A stretch of 21,083 bases of DNA from CBFGTJ01 sp965651815 (GTDB lineage: Bacteria > Actinomycetota > Acidimicrobiia > Acidimicrobiales > Microtrichaceae), in the NCBI GenBank assembly GCA_965651815.1, contig CBFGTJ010000034.1, positions 1 through 21,083 of the forward strand, read 5' to 3'. The translations under genes and the position numbers were made by a program. The notes below the pieces were generated by a model. That model made no database searches. It was given only the letters and a program-made list of their open reading frames with translations, and had not been told where the DNA came from. Below are positions 11,341 through 19,041 of the stretch, piece after piece. Numbering within the stretch: the stretch's first letter is position 1; every line of letters starts with the position of its first letter.

Positions 11341-12236
11341 CTCTCGCCCTCCTCGTCGGCCCGGACCATCGTCCCGACGCCCGCGTCGGTCAGCAGCTCG
11401 AGCAGCAGCACGTGCGGGATGCGCCCGTCGACCAGGTGCACCGAGCCGACGCCGTTGCGGATCGCCCCGGCGCACGCCTCGACCTTGGGGACCATCCCAC
11501 CCGAGATCACGCCCTCCGCGACGAGCCGATCGAGCTCGCCGGTGGTGACCTCGGCGATGAGGGAGGTCGGGTCGTCGACGTCGCGCAGCAGGCCGGGCAC
11601 GTCGGTGAGGAACATCAGCTTCTCGGCGCCGAGCGCCGCCGCGATCTCGGTCGCGGCGTCGTCCGCGTTGATGTTGTAGATCTGCCCCGACTCGTCCGCG
11701 CCGAGCGTGGCGATCACGGGCACGAGGTCCATCGCGATCGTCCGGTCGATGAGCGCGGTGGTGACCCGGGTGACGTCGCCGACGAACCCGAGCTGGGGGT
11801 CGCGCGCCTCGGCCTCGAGCATGAGGGCGTCGGTCCCCGACAGGCCCAGCGCGACCGGCCCGAAGGTGTTGAGCGCGGTGACGATCTGCGCGTTGACCTG
11901 GCCGAGGAGCACCATCTGGGCGACCTCGAGCGTGTCCGCGTCGGTCACCCGCCGACCGTCGACGAACTCCGAGGTCCGTCCGAGGCGCTCCATCCACGAG
12001 CCGATCTGCGGCCCGCCGCCGTGCACGACCACCGGGCGCATGCCGACCCGGTGCATCATCACGACGTCCTTGGCGAACGAGTCGAACAGCTCCGGGCTCG
12101 ACATCGCGTTGCCGCCGAACTTGACCACGACCACGGCGCCCCGGAAGCGCTCGATGTAGGGCAGCGCCTCGAGGAGGACCTCGACGGCGACCGCCGGCTC
12201 GACCGTCCCCGCCGGCCCTGCGTCCGGCGCGCTCAC
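11337..12236 (-). CDS. argB: Acetylglutamate kinase
   Basis: This phosphorylates N-acetylglutamate with ATP, usually the committed and controlled step of arginine synthesis. The 299-aa amino acid kinase fold protein has VVKFGGNAM, VVHGGGPQIGSW, the NAG-contact DGRRVTDADTLEV, YNINADDAATEIA and SGGMVPKVEA. It keeps an N-terminal helix before the first strand (VEVLLEALPYIERFRG, about 16-33) and a C-terminal GVGTMV, as in arginine-inhibited enzymes, so feedback inhibition is likely by inference. The GTG at 12236 overlaps the argC stop as GTGA, leaving no room for argJ, which normally sits here in actinobacteria. Confidence 0.97.
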   Translation of the reverse strand: MSAPDAGPAGTVEPAVAVEVLLEALPYIERFRGAVVVVKFGGNAMSSPELFDSFAKDVVMMHRVGMRPVVVHGGGPQIGSWMERLGRTSEFVDGRRVTDADTLEVAQMVLLGQVNAQIVTALNTFGPVALGLSGTDALMLEAEARDPQLGFVGDVTRVTTALIDRTIAMDLVPVIATLGADESGQIYNINADDAATEIAAALGAEKLMFLTDVPGLLRDVDDPTSLIAEVTTGELDRLVAEGVISGGMVPKVEACAGAIRNGVGSVHLVDGRIPHVLLLELLTDAGVGTMVRADEEGER

Positions 12237-13252
12237 GGGTAGGTCCCCGCGAGCTGGAGCCCGGTCGGCTCGGGGAGGCCGAGCGCGAGGTTGGCGCACT
12301 GCACCGCGGCGCCGGCGGCCCCCTTGCCGAGGTTGTCGAGCGCGCACAGCGCCAGCACCGTGCCCGTGCGCTCGTCGACCCTGGCGGTCAGGTGCGCCGC
12401 GTTGGTGCCGAGCGTCGCCTTGGTCGACGGCGACCGCTCCGAGACCACGACGAACGGCTCGTCGCGGTAGGCCTCCTCGAGGCAGGCGAGCACGTCGTCG
12501 GTGCGCAGGTCCGGCGAGGTGGGCCTGGCGTAGCAGGTGGCGAGGATGCCCCGGTTCATCGGCACCAGGTGCGGGGTGAACAGCACCGTGGCGCCGATGT
12601 TCATCTCCATCTCGGGCGTGTGGCGGTGCCGGAGCAGCCCGTACGCGGTGACGTCCTCGTCGACGGCGCAGAAGGTCGTCGTCGGCTTCGGCGGGCGGCC
12701 GGCGCCCGACACGCCCGACGCCGCGTCCACGATCACGTGGTCCGGCGAGACGAGGCCGGCACGCACGAGCGGCGCCATCGGGAGCGTCGCCGAGGTCGGG
12801 TAGCAGCCGGGCGTGGCGATGCAGTCCGCACCGCGCAGCGCCTCGCGGTGGAGCTCGGGCAGGCCGTAGACGAACCGGTCGAGCAGGTCGGGCCGGCGGT
12901 GCGGCTCGCCGTACCACTCCTCGTAGTCGGCCGCGGTGCGCAGCCGGAAGTCCGCGCCGAGGTCGACGACGAGGCGGGCGGTCCCGATGAGGTCGCCGAC
13001 GATCTCCTGGCTGTGGCCGTGGGGCAGGCCGAGGAACACGACCTCGGCGTCCGCGGCCATCGCCGGGTCCCAGCGGCGGTAGGCCATGGAGCCGTAGGCC
13101 GGCGCGAGGCTCGGGTACAGGTCCGCGACGGCCGTTCCGGCCTGGGAGTCGCCGGTCGCGAACACGACCTCGAGCTCGGGGTGCTGCGCGCAGAGGCGGA
13201 GCAGCTCCGCGCCGGTGAAGCCGGAGGCGCCGATGATGCCGACGGTGGTCAT
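12233..13252 (-). CDS. argC: N-acetyl-gamma-glutamyl-phosphate reductase
   Basis: This NADPH-dependent enzyme reduces N-acetylglutamyl phosphate to the semialdehyde. The 339-aa protein starts MTTVGIIGASGFTGAELLRL, with the Rossmann nucleotide loop GASGFTG. The catalytic cysteine is Cys150 in the family signature ATPGCYPTSATLP, and HGHSQEI and SGVSGAGRPPK blocks follow. It is the first arg gene, 70 bp downstream of pheT. No clear ribosome site precedes the ATG at 13252; instead TAGGGT ends 6 nt before it, suggesting a leaderless mRNA. An array of TGCA half-sites overlaps that promoter. Confidence 0.97.
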   Translation of the reverse strand: MTTVGIIGASGFTGAELLRLCAQHPELEVVFATGDSQAGTAVADLYPSLAPAYGSMAYRRWDPAMAADAEVVFLGLPHGHSQEIVGDLIGTARLVVDLGADFRLRTAADYEEWYGEPHRRPDLLDRFVYGLPELHREALRGADCIATPGCYPTSATLPMAPLVRAGLVSPDHVIVDAASGVSGAGRPPKPTTTFCAVDEDVTAYGLLRHRHTPEMEMNIGATVLFTPHLVPMNRGILATCYARPTSPDLRTDDVLACLEEAYRDEPFVVVSERSPSTKATLGTNAAHLTARVDERTGTVLALCALDNLGKGAAGAAVQCANLALGLPEPTGLQLAGTYP

Positions 13253-13258
13253 GCCGAC

Positions 13259-13264
13259 ACCCTA
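13259..13264 (-). promoter_or_regulatory. argC: Candidate argC operon promoter (-10), leaderless
   Basis: TAGGGT on the minus strand fits TANNNT and ends 6 nt before the argC ATG, placing the probable transcription start on the A of ATG. TTGCAG (13290-13285) is -35-like but 20 bp away, longer than ideal, as might suit a regulated promoter. The adjacent ARG-box-like half-sites run immediately upstream. Confidence 0.5.
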
Positions 13265-13265
13265 T

Positions 13266-13299
13266 CGCATCTGATTGCAGATGGCTGCAAAGATTTGCA
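13266..13299. promoter_or_regulatory. Probable ArgR operator (two ARG boxes, four half-sites)
   Basis: On the plus strand CGCA (13266-13269), TGCA (13276-13279), TGCA (13286-13289) and TGCA (13296-13299) repeat every 10 bp. Each pair of half-sites has the ARG-box geometry TGCAN-4-NTGCA (6 bp between tetramers). The second box is part of a perfect inverted repeat, CTGCAAA-GA-TTTGCAG (13285-13300); the middle pair also forms TTGCAG-ATGG-CTGCAA. Box centres are 20 bp apart, close to the ~21 bp of tandem ARG boxes in known operators. The site lies between pheT and argC, against the argC -10, and argR is in the same operon. Confidence 0.7.
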
Positions 13300-13322
13300 G
13301 GGGTGTCCGCGAGGTGCGGGGG

Positions 13323-15731
13323 TCACGCCCGTAGCGTCGCGCCGTGGGTGCGCTCCACGGCCGCGACCGCGGCGGCCCGCAGCTCGCCGACCTCCGCGTC
13401 GGTGAGGGTCCGCTCCTCGGGCTGCACCCGGATGCGGTACGCGAGGCTGCGCCGCCCCTCCCCGAGCTGCTCGGACCGGAACACGTCGAACAGCTCGACC
13501 CGGGCCACCAGCGGGCCGCCGGCCTCGCGGATCGTGGCGGCGACGTCGGCCGCGGGGACCTCCTCGGGCACCGTGAAGGCCAGGTCGAAGTCGGTGGAGG
13601 GCAGGCGGCTGACGGGTCGGTGGAGGGGCACCTCGACCGGCAGCGCCGCGAGGGCGTCGAGGTCGAGCTGCAGCCACGCGACGCGCTCCTCGATCCCGAG
13701 GCGCGCGAGGACCGCGGGGTCCACCTCGCCGACCGTGCCGACGACGGACGTCGACCCGCCGGCGCGGACCTCGACCTGCGCGGCCCGGCCGGGGTGCAGC
13801 CCCGGGATCTCCGCGGCGTGCAGCGTCGACACCCGCCGACCGACCGCGCCGAGGGCGACCTCGAGCAGCTCCACCGCCGCCGGCGCCTCGCACCCGGCGA
13901 GCACCGCCGCCAGGTGCTCCCGCTCCCCCGACAGCACCCGGCCCGCCGCGACGGAGCGCTCGACGTCGGTGATCACCCCCTCGTCGCCGAGGGAGAACAC
14001 GCGCCCGACCTCGAACAGGCGGACGCCGGTGTTGCGGTGGCTGGCGTTGTAGGCGACGGCGTCGAGCAGCCCCGGCAGCAGCGAGGTGCGCAGCACCGAC
14101 TCCTCCGCCGCGAGGGGGTTGGCGAGCCGGAGGCCGTCGGGGGGCAGCCCGCAGCGCTCCAGGTCGCCGGGGGCGAGGAACGGCATCGGCATCGCCTCGT
14201 CGAGGCCCTGGGCCATGAGCGTGCGGCGGAGCACCCTGCGGTCGCGCTGCGCCGGTGAGAGCTCACCGGTGTGGGGCGAGACCGGCACCTCCCTCGGGAG
14301 GCGGTCGTAGCCGTGGTGCCGGGCGACCTCCTCGACCACGTCGGCCTCGATGGAGGAATCCGGCCGCCACGACGGCACGGCCACGTCGAGGTCGTCGTCG
14401 CCCACCGGCGTGGACCGGTACCCGATCGGCTCGAGCAGCCCGGCGACCTCGTCGCGGGTGAGCGACGTGCCCAGCAGCGCGTTGACCCGCCCGGTGCGCA
14501 CCCGCACGGTCGGTGGCTCCGGCAGGTTCCCGCGGGCCTCGACCTCGCCGGGGTGCAGGCGGGCGGGGGTGACCGCCGCGAGGAGCTCGGCGAAGCGCCG
14601 GGCCGCGTGCGGTGCGATCTCCGGGTCGACGCCGCGCTTGAAGCGCAGCGACGCCTCCGAGGGCAGGTTGAGCCGGGTGGAGGTCGCCGCGACGGCGACC
14701 GGGTCCCACCACGCGAGCTCGAGGAGCACGTCGGTCGTGCCCTCCCCGATCTCGGTGGACGCGCCACCCATGACGCCGGCGAGCGCGACGGGCCGGTCCT
14801 CGGCGTCGGTGATCACCCCGTCGCTCGAGCGCAGCTCTCGCTCCACGCCGTCGAGGGTCACGAGCCGCTCCCCGTCGCGCGCCCAGCGGACCCGCAGCGC
14901 GCCGCCGGGGAGCCGGGCGAGGTCGTAGGTGTGGTTCGGCTGCCCGGTCTCGAGCATGACGTAGTTCGACACGTCGACGACGTTGTTGATCGGCCGCATG
15001 CCCGCGGCGACCAACCGCTGCGCCATCCACCGCGGCGAGGGCGCGAGCTCGATGCCCGACAGCACCCGCACGAGGAACCGCCCGCACAGGTCCGGGGCGA
15101 GGATCTCGACCGACGCGAGCTCGCCGGTGGGCGCGCCCTCGGTGTCGACCGCCGGCTCGGGCACGTGGAACGGCACCTTCTGGTGCGCCGCCAGGTCCCG
15201 CGCCACCCCGAGCACGCTGAGCGTGTCGGGACGGTTCGGCAGCGCGTCGAACTCGAACACGACGTCCTCGGCCAGGCCGAGCGCCTCGCGCACGGGCGCG
15301 CCGGGCTCGAGGTCCCCGGGGAGGATGAGGATCCCGGAGTGGTCGTCACCCAGCTGGAGCTCGCGGGCGGAGCAGAGCATCCCGTTGCTCATCTCCCCGC
15401 GCATGCGCCGCGCGCTGATCTCCATGCCGTCGGGCATGACCGTGCCGACCGTCGCCAGCGGCACGAGATCGCCCGGCGCCATGTTGGAGGCCCCGCAGGC
15501 GATCTGCAGCGACGACCCGTCGCCGGGGTCGACGTCGACCAGGCGGATCCGGTCGGCGTCGGGGTGCTCCCGCACCGCGAGGACCTTCGCCACCACGATG
15601 CCGTCGAGCCCGCGGCCCACCTCGGCGACGGACTCGAGCTCCATGCCGAGCGCGGTGAGCTGCGCCGCGACCTCGTCGGCGGAGCCCTCGATCGGGGCGA
15701 ACTCGCGGAGCCAGGAGAGCAGGACCTTCAT
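13323..15731 (-). CDS. pheT: Phenylalanyl-tRNA synthetase beta subunit
   Basis: This is the large subunit of the alpha2-beta2 enzyme that charges tRNA-Phe. The 802-aa protein is full length. It has an N-terminal start typical of the family (MKVLLSWLREFAPI), a tRNA-binding OB/EMAP-type domain (about 40-150, with ACGASNMAPGDLVPLA), a B3/B4 editing domain (about 205-380, with GMRPINNVVDVSNYVMLETGQPNHTYD), a B5 domain (about 400-480), a catalytic-like core, and a C-terminal anticodon-binding FDX-ACB domain (about 705-802, PVSRLPSTDFDLAFTVPEEV...). The ATG at 15731 is 28 bp after pheS. No terminator-like hairpin separates its stop from argC, so readthrough into the arg genes is possible. Confidence 0.98.
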   Translation of the reverse strand: MKVLLSWLREFAPIEGSADEVAAQLTALGMELESVAEVGRGLDGIVVAKVLAVREHPDADRIRLVDVDPGDGSSLQIACGASNMAPGDLVPLATVGTVMPDGMEISARRMRGEMSNGMLCSARELQLGDDHSGILILPGDLEPGAPVREALGLAEDVVFEFDALPNRPDTLSVLGVARDLAAHQKVPFHVPEPAVDTEGAPTGELASVEILAPDLCGRFLVRVLSGIELAPSPRWMAQRLVAAGMRPINNVVDVSNYVMLETGQPNHTYDLARLPGGALRVRWARDGERLVTLDGVERELRSSDGVITDAEDRPVALAGVMGGASTEIGEGTTDVLLELAWWDPVAVAATSTRLNLPSEASLRFKRGVDPEIAPHAARRFAELLAAVTPARLHPGEVEARGNLPEPPTVRVRTGRVNALLGTSLTRDEVAGLLEPIGYRSTPVGDDDLDVAVPSWRPDSSIEADVVEEVARHHGYDRLPREVPVSPHTGELSPAQRDRRVLRRTLMAQGLDEAMPMPFLAPGDLERCGLPPDGLRLANPLAAEESVLRTSLLPGLLDAVAYNASHRNTGVRLFEVGRVFSLGDEGVITDVERSVAAGRVLSGEREHLAAVLAGCEAPAAVELLEVALGAVGRRVSTLHAAEIPGLHPGRAAQVEVRAGGSTSVVGTVGEVDPAVLARLGIEERVAWLQLDLDALAALPVEVPLHRPVSRLPSTDFDLAFTVPEEVPAADVAATIREAGGPLVARVELFDVFRSEQLGEGRRSLAYRIRVQPEERTLTDAEVGELRAAAVAAVERTHGATLRA

Positions 15732-15759
15732 CGGCCGTCCAGGGTCGTCGTGGGGGTCA

Positions 15760-16803
15760 TCAGAACTGCTCGAGGAACCGGACGTCGTTCACGACGAACT
15801 CGCGCAGGTCGTCCACCTCGTGCCGGATCTTCGCGAGCCGGTCGATGCCGAACCCGAACGCGAAGCCGGACCACTCCTCGGGGTCCAGCCCACCCGCACG
15901 CAGCACGTTCGGGTGGACCATGCCGCAGCCGCCCAGCTCGAGCCACGAACCGTCGGGTGCGCTGACGTCGAACTCGGCGGAGGGCTCGGTGAACGGGAAG
16001 TACGACGGGCGGAGCCGGCTGGTCATCGACTCGCCGAAGTACGCCTTGGTGAACTCCTCGATCGTCCCCGCGAGGTGTCCCATGTGGATGCCCCGGTCCA
16101 CCACCAGGGCCTCGATCTGGTGGAACACCGGCAGGTGGGTCGCGTCCGCGGTGTCGCGGCGGTAGACCCGGCCGGGGCACACGACGTAGATCGGCGGGCC
16201 GCTCCCGGCAGCGACCGTGGCCAGCATCGTGCGCACCTGGACCGGTGAGGTGTGGGTGCGCAGCAGGAGGTCGCCCTCGTCGACGCCCTCGAGGTCCGAG
16301 GTGTCGAGGTAGAGCGTGTCCCACATCGAGCGGGCCGGGTGGGCGACGGGGAGGTTGAGGGACTCGAAGTTGAACCAGTCCGTCTCGACCTCGGGACCGT
16401 CCGCGACATGGAAGCCCATCCCGCAGAAGACGTCCTCGAGGCGCTCCCACGCCTGGGTGACGATGTGCGCGTGACCGATGCGGGCGCGGCCGAGGTGCTC
16501 GGTGAGGTCCAGGCGCTCCGCGGCGAGCTGCTCGCGGCGGGCGGCCTCCTCGAGCTCGCTGCGACGCTGCTCGACGGCCCGCTCGAGCGCCTCGCGCGCC
16601 GAGTGGATCGCGGCGCCGAGCGCCTTGCGCTGCTCGGGTGCGAGGTCGCGCATCGACGCCTTGATCGCGCTGAGGCGGGAGCGCTTCCCCAGGTAGTCGG
16701 CGTCGAGGGCGCGCAGCGTCTCGAGGTCGGGCGCGTTCCCGATGCGCTCGACCCCCTCCGCCGTGAGCTGGTCGACCTCGTCGGTGGTCGTGGGGGCGGT
16801 CAT
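15760..16803 (-). CDS. pheS: Phenylalanyl-tRNA synthetase alpha subunit
   Basis: This is the catalytic subunit of PheRS, 347 aa. A coiled-coil N-terminal region (about 1-95) is followed by the class II catalytic core: HPARSMWDTLYL, motif 2 in RTHTSPVQVR to GRVYRRDTADATHLPVFHQIEAL, the phenylalanine-pocket region PSYFPFTEPSAEFDV, and motif 3 GFAFGFGIDRLAKIRHEVDDLR. The ATG at 16803 overlaps the stop of the upstream rRNA methyltransferase as ATGA, and GGAG lies 9 nt before it. pheT follows after 28 bp, the normal pheST arrangement. Confidence 0.98.
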   Translation of the reverse strand: MTAPTTTDEVDQLTAEGVERIGNAPDLETLRALDADYLGKRSRLSAIKASMRDLAPEQRKALGAAIHSAREALERAVEQRRSELEEAARREQLAAERLDLTEHLGRARIGHAHIVTQAWERLEDVFCGMGFHVADGPEVETDWFNFESLNLPVAHPARSMWDTLYLDTSDLEGVDEGDLLLRTHTSPVQVRTMLATVAAGSGPPIYVVCPGRVYRRDTADATHLPVFHQIEALVVDRGIHMGHLAGTIEEFTKAYFGESMTSRLRPSYFPFTEPSAEFDVSAPDGSWLELGGCGMVHPNVLRAGGLDPEEWSGFAFGFGIDRLAKIRHEVDDLREFVVNDVRFLEQF

Positions 16804-17699
16804 CGGGAGGACTCCATCGAAGGGTCATTGTGTCCCATCGCGCCCGACCGGCCGCCAGTCGATAGCGGCCCGGTGGCGGCGCCCCGGTGGTCGCGCCCCG
16901 CGCTGCGCCGCCGCCGGGCGGCCTCGAAGAGCACCACGGCGCCGGCGACCGCGGCGTTCAGCGACTCCACCTCGCCCTCCATCGGCAGGGTGACCGAGCC
17001 GTCGCAGCGGGCCACGACGGGCTCCGGCAGCCCGTGCGCCTCGGCGCCCACCAGCACCGCGACGGCACCGTCGAGCAGCGCGGCACCCTCGGGCGGCTCG
17101 CCGCCGTGCCCGACCGTGGCCAGCACGGGCACGCCCCTGCGGCCGCAGCCCTCGAGCACCTCGTCCAGCTCGACGGACTCGACCACCGGCACCCGGAACA
17201 CCGAGCCCGCCGTGGCACGCACGGTCTTCGGGTTGCGCACGTCGACCGACCCGGTCGTCAGCACCACCCCCGCGCAGCCGGTGGCCTCGGCCACGCGCAC
17301 GAGCGTGCCAGCGTTGCCGGGGTCCTGGAGCGAGACGAGCACCGGGACGGGCCGGCCGGTCGAGTGCGCCCGGTCCAGCACCTCCGACAGCTCCGCGGGC
17401 GCCGCGCGGACGACCGCGACGACGCCCCTCGGGGTCGTGAGGTCCAGCACCTTCGCGAGCGCGCCGGGGGCCGCCTCGTGCACCTCGACGCCGGCGTCGC
17501 GCGCGGCGCGCACCGACGGGTGCTCGAGCGCGTCGGGCTCGGCGTGCACCTCTTCGATCGCGGCGCCCGCGCGGAGCGCCTCGGCGAGCAGCACGGGGCC
17601 GTCGACGAGGAACGCGCCCTCCTCGGAACGAGCGCTGCGGCGCCTCGAGAGGCGCCGCAGCCGCTGCAGTCTCGGATTGCTCGGGCGCAGCCCGCTCAG
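16800..17699 (-). CDS. SpoU/TrmH-family RNA 2'-O-methyltransferase, probable CTG start
   Basis: This 299-aa protein is a SPOUT-fold methyltransferase that probably methylates a ribose in 23S rRNA. Actinobacteria carry a homologue (tsnR) at this place after rplT. The N-terminal substrate-binding segment is SNPRLQRLRRLSRRRSARSEEGAFLVDGP. The knot motifs are VLVSLQDPGNAGTLVRVAEATG, GAEAHGLPEP and TLPMEGEVESLNAAVAGAVVLFEA. No ATG, GTG or TTG occurs in frame between the rplT stop and the conserved core. CTG at 17699 overlaps the rplT stop as CTGA, matching the GTGA/ATGA overlaps elsewhere, and gives the expected short N-terminus; the next in-frame CTG, 9 nt on, is the alternative. The last ~35 residues look disordered. 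Its stop overlaps the pheS start. Confidence 0.9.
   Translation of the reverse strand: MSGLRPSNPRLQRLRRLSRRRSARSEEGAFLVDGPVLLAEALRAGAAIEEVHAEPDALEHPSVRAARDAGVEVHEAAPGALAKVLDLTTPRGVVAVVRAAPAELSEVLDRAHSTGRPVPVLVSLQDPGNAGTLVRVAEATGCAGVVLTTGSVDVRNPKTVRATAGSVFRVPVVESVELDEVLEGCGRRGVPVLATVGHGGEPPEGAALLDGAVAVLVGAEAHGLPEPVVARCDGSVTLPMEGEVESLNAAVAGAVVLFEAARRRRSAGRDHRGAATGPLSTGGRSGAMGHNDPSMESSR
17634..17661. repeat. Perfect inverted repeat, 13-bp arms
   Basis: GCTGCGGCGCCTC and its exact complement flank a 2-bp centre (GA on plus, TC on minus). In RNA it could form an 11-12 bp GC-rich stem with a tetraloop. It lies inside the methyltransferase coding region, 35 nt after the rplT stop, encoding RLRRLSRRRS. 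On the minus strand no T-run follows, so it does not look like an intrinsic terminator. Confidence 0.8.
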
Positions 17700-18088
17700 C
17701 TCTCCGCCCCCGCCCCGGTGGCCGCGGGGGCCGCGGCCAGCGCCGAGTCGGCGACGCCCACCAGCGCCGCGAAGGCTGACTCGTCGCGCACCGCGAGGTC
17801 CGCGAGGACCTTGCGGTCCACCTCGACCCCGGCGATCCGCAGCCCGCTCACGAAGCGGCTGTAGGTCGTCCCGTTCGCGCGGCATGCGGCGTTGATGCGC
17901 TGGATCCAGAGCTTGCGCATCTCGCCCTTGCGCGCCCGCCGGTCGCGGAACGAGTACTGCCCGGCGTGCATGACGGCCTCGTTCGCGGCACGGAACGAGC
18001 GGCTGCGGTTGCCGTAGTAGCCCTTGGCCTTCCCGAGTACGGCGCGACGCTTCTTCTTCGCGTGGACTCCACCCTTGACGCGTGCCAT
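17696..18088 (-). CDS. rplT: 50S ribosomal protein L20
   Basis: This 130-aa early-assembly protein binds 23S rRNA. The family N-terminus MARVKGGVHAKKKRRAVLGKAKGYYGNRSRSFRAANEAV is intact, followed by the globular part RDRRARKGEMRKLWIQRINAACRANGTTYSRFVSGL. It is about 10 residues longer than many L20 proteins because of an Ala/Gly-rich C-terminal tail (AAAPAATGAGAES). AAAGGAG precedes the ATG at good spacing, and rpmI ends 28 bp upstream. L20 autoregulates this operon in several bacteria through the leader; whether it does so here is unknown. Confidence 0.98.
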   Translation of the reverse strand: MARVKGGVHAKKKRRAVLGKAKGYYGNRSRSFRAANEAVMHAGQYSFRDRRARKGEMRKLWIQRINAACRANGTTYSRFVSGLRIAGVEVDRKVLADLAVRDESAFAALVGVADSALAAAPAATGAGAES

Positions 18089-18116
18089 CGGTGTGCTCCT
18101 TTCGTCGTGAGGTGGA

Positions 18117-18311
18117 TCAGAGGCCGAGCTGGCGCCGGGCGCGTGCCCGATCGCCCGCAGGCAGCTCCGTCATCCCGGTGAGGCGGCGCTTCCGCCGGGA
18201 GGACTTCTTCTCGAGGATGTGGTTCAGGTTCGAGTTCCGGCGCATGATCTTGCCGGTCCCGGTCACCTTGAAGCGCTTCTTGGCGCCGGAGTGGGTCTTC
18301 ATCTTGGGCAT
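18117..18311 (-). CDS. rpmI: 50S ribosomal protein L35
   Basis: This 64-aa ribosomal protein has the canonical MPKMKTHSGAKKRFKVTGTGKIMRRN start, a central HILEKKSSRRKRRLTG, and a C-terminus ending ARRQLGL. The length is normal. The ATG at 18311 is fixed by the conserved MPKMKTHSGA; AGAGG lies shortly upstream. It sits between infC and rplT in the standard infC-rpmI-rplT order, with a 100-bp GC-rich spacer after infC that shows no further gene. Confidence 0.98.
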   Translation of the reverse strand: MPKMKTHSGAKKRFKVTGTGKIMRRNSNLNHILEKKSSRRKRRLTGMTELPAGDRARARRQLGL

Positions 18312-18411
18312 GGTCGGTCCTCTGTGTCGGTTTCCGGCGTGCCGCGCCGGGGAGCGGGCCGCGCGCTGCCGCCGCGGCGACGTCGCGGGCTCGGATGGTG
18401 CCGGCGGTGGC

Positions 18412-19032
18412 TCAGCCGGCCGCCGGCGGTTCGGGGTTGCCGTTGGAGGAGGCCGCTGCGTCGGCCGCCTCGGCGTCCTTGCGGGCCTGGGCACTCGCGA
18501 GCGCCTGCGCCTTCTTGTCCGGCCCGAGCACCATCGTCATGTTGCGGCCGTCCTGCTTCGGCATGACCTCGACCCGACCCACGTCGGCGACCTCCTCGGC
18601 CACTCGGTCGAGGATCCGCCGGCCCAGTTCGGGGTGCTGCATCTCGCGGCCGCGGAACATGATGGTGATCTTCACCTTGTGACCCTCGGACAGGAACTGC
18701 GCCACCTTCCGGGTCTTGGTGTCGAAGTCGCCGCCACCGATCTTGGGGCGGTACTTCATCTCCTTCACCGTGATGTTCGTGGCCTTCTTGCGCGACTCCT
18801 TGTCGCGCTGCTGGGCCTCGTACTTGTACTTGGTGAAGTTCATGATCCGGCACACCGGGGGGTTCGCCCCGGGAGCCACCTCGACCAGGTCGAGGTCCAT
18901 CGACCTGGCGATCGACAACGCCTCGGGCAGCGGCTTGATGCCGAGCTGCTTTCCGTCGGGGTCGATCAGGCGGACCTCGCGGGCACGGATCCGGTCGTTG
19001 ATTCGGGTGTCGTCACCTGGTGAAGCAGCTAT
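18412..19032 (-). CDS. infC: Translation initiation factor IF-3, AUA start
   Basis: IF-3 binds the 30S subunit and checks start-codon pairing. The full protein is 206 aa: the N-domain (RINDRIRAREVRLIDPDGKQLGI, then LDLVEVAPGANPPVCRIMNFTKYKYE), a lysine-rich linker, the C-domain (KEMKYRPKIGGGDFDTK, KVKITIMFRGREMQHPELG, PKQDGRNMTMVLGP) and an Ala-rich tail. No ATG or GTG lies upstream of the conserved RINDRIR. ATA at 19032 is 9 nt after GAGGAG (19047-19042) and 6 nt after an in-frame TGA (19041-19039), so ATA is the best start. IF-3 genes classically use AUU/AUA/AUC starts, which lets IF-3 repress its own translation. A TTG at 18918 would delete 38 conserved residues. Confidence 0.96.
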   Translation of the reverse strand: MAASPGDDTRINDRIRAREVRLIDPDGKQLGIKPLPEALSIARSMDLDLVEVAPGANPPVCRIMNFTKYKYEAQQRDKESRKKATNITVKEMKYRPKIGGGDFDTKTRKVAQFLSEGHKVKITIMFRGREMQHPELGRRILDRVAEEVADVGRVEVMPKQDGRNMTMVLGPDKKAQALASAQARKDAEAADAAASSNGNPEPPAAG

Positions 19033-19041
19033 GGCCGGTCA

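Noticed and set aside
16800..17885. Methyltransferase starting at 17885 inside rplT
   Set aside because: The added 62 residues are Arg/Gly-rich, overlap most of the L20 C-terminus in another frame, and do not resemble the family; the CTG at 17699 gives the normal N-terminus.
18412..18918. IF-3 starting at TTG 18918
   Set aside because: It would remove 38 conserved residues, including RINDRIRAREVRL; the ATA at 19032 has a ribosome site at ideal spacing.
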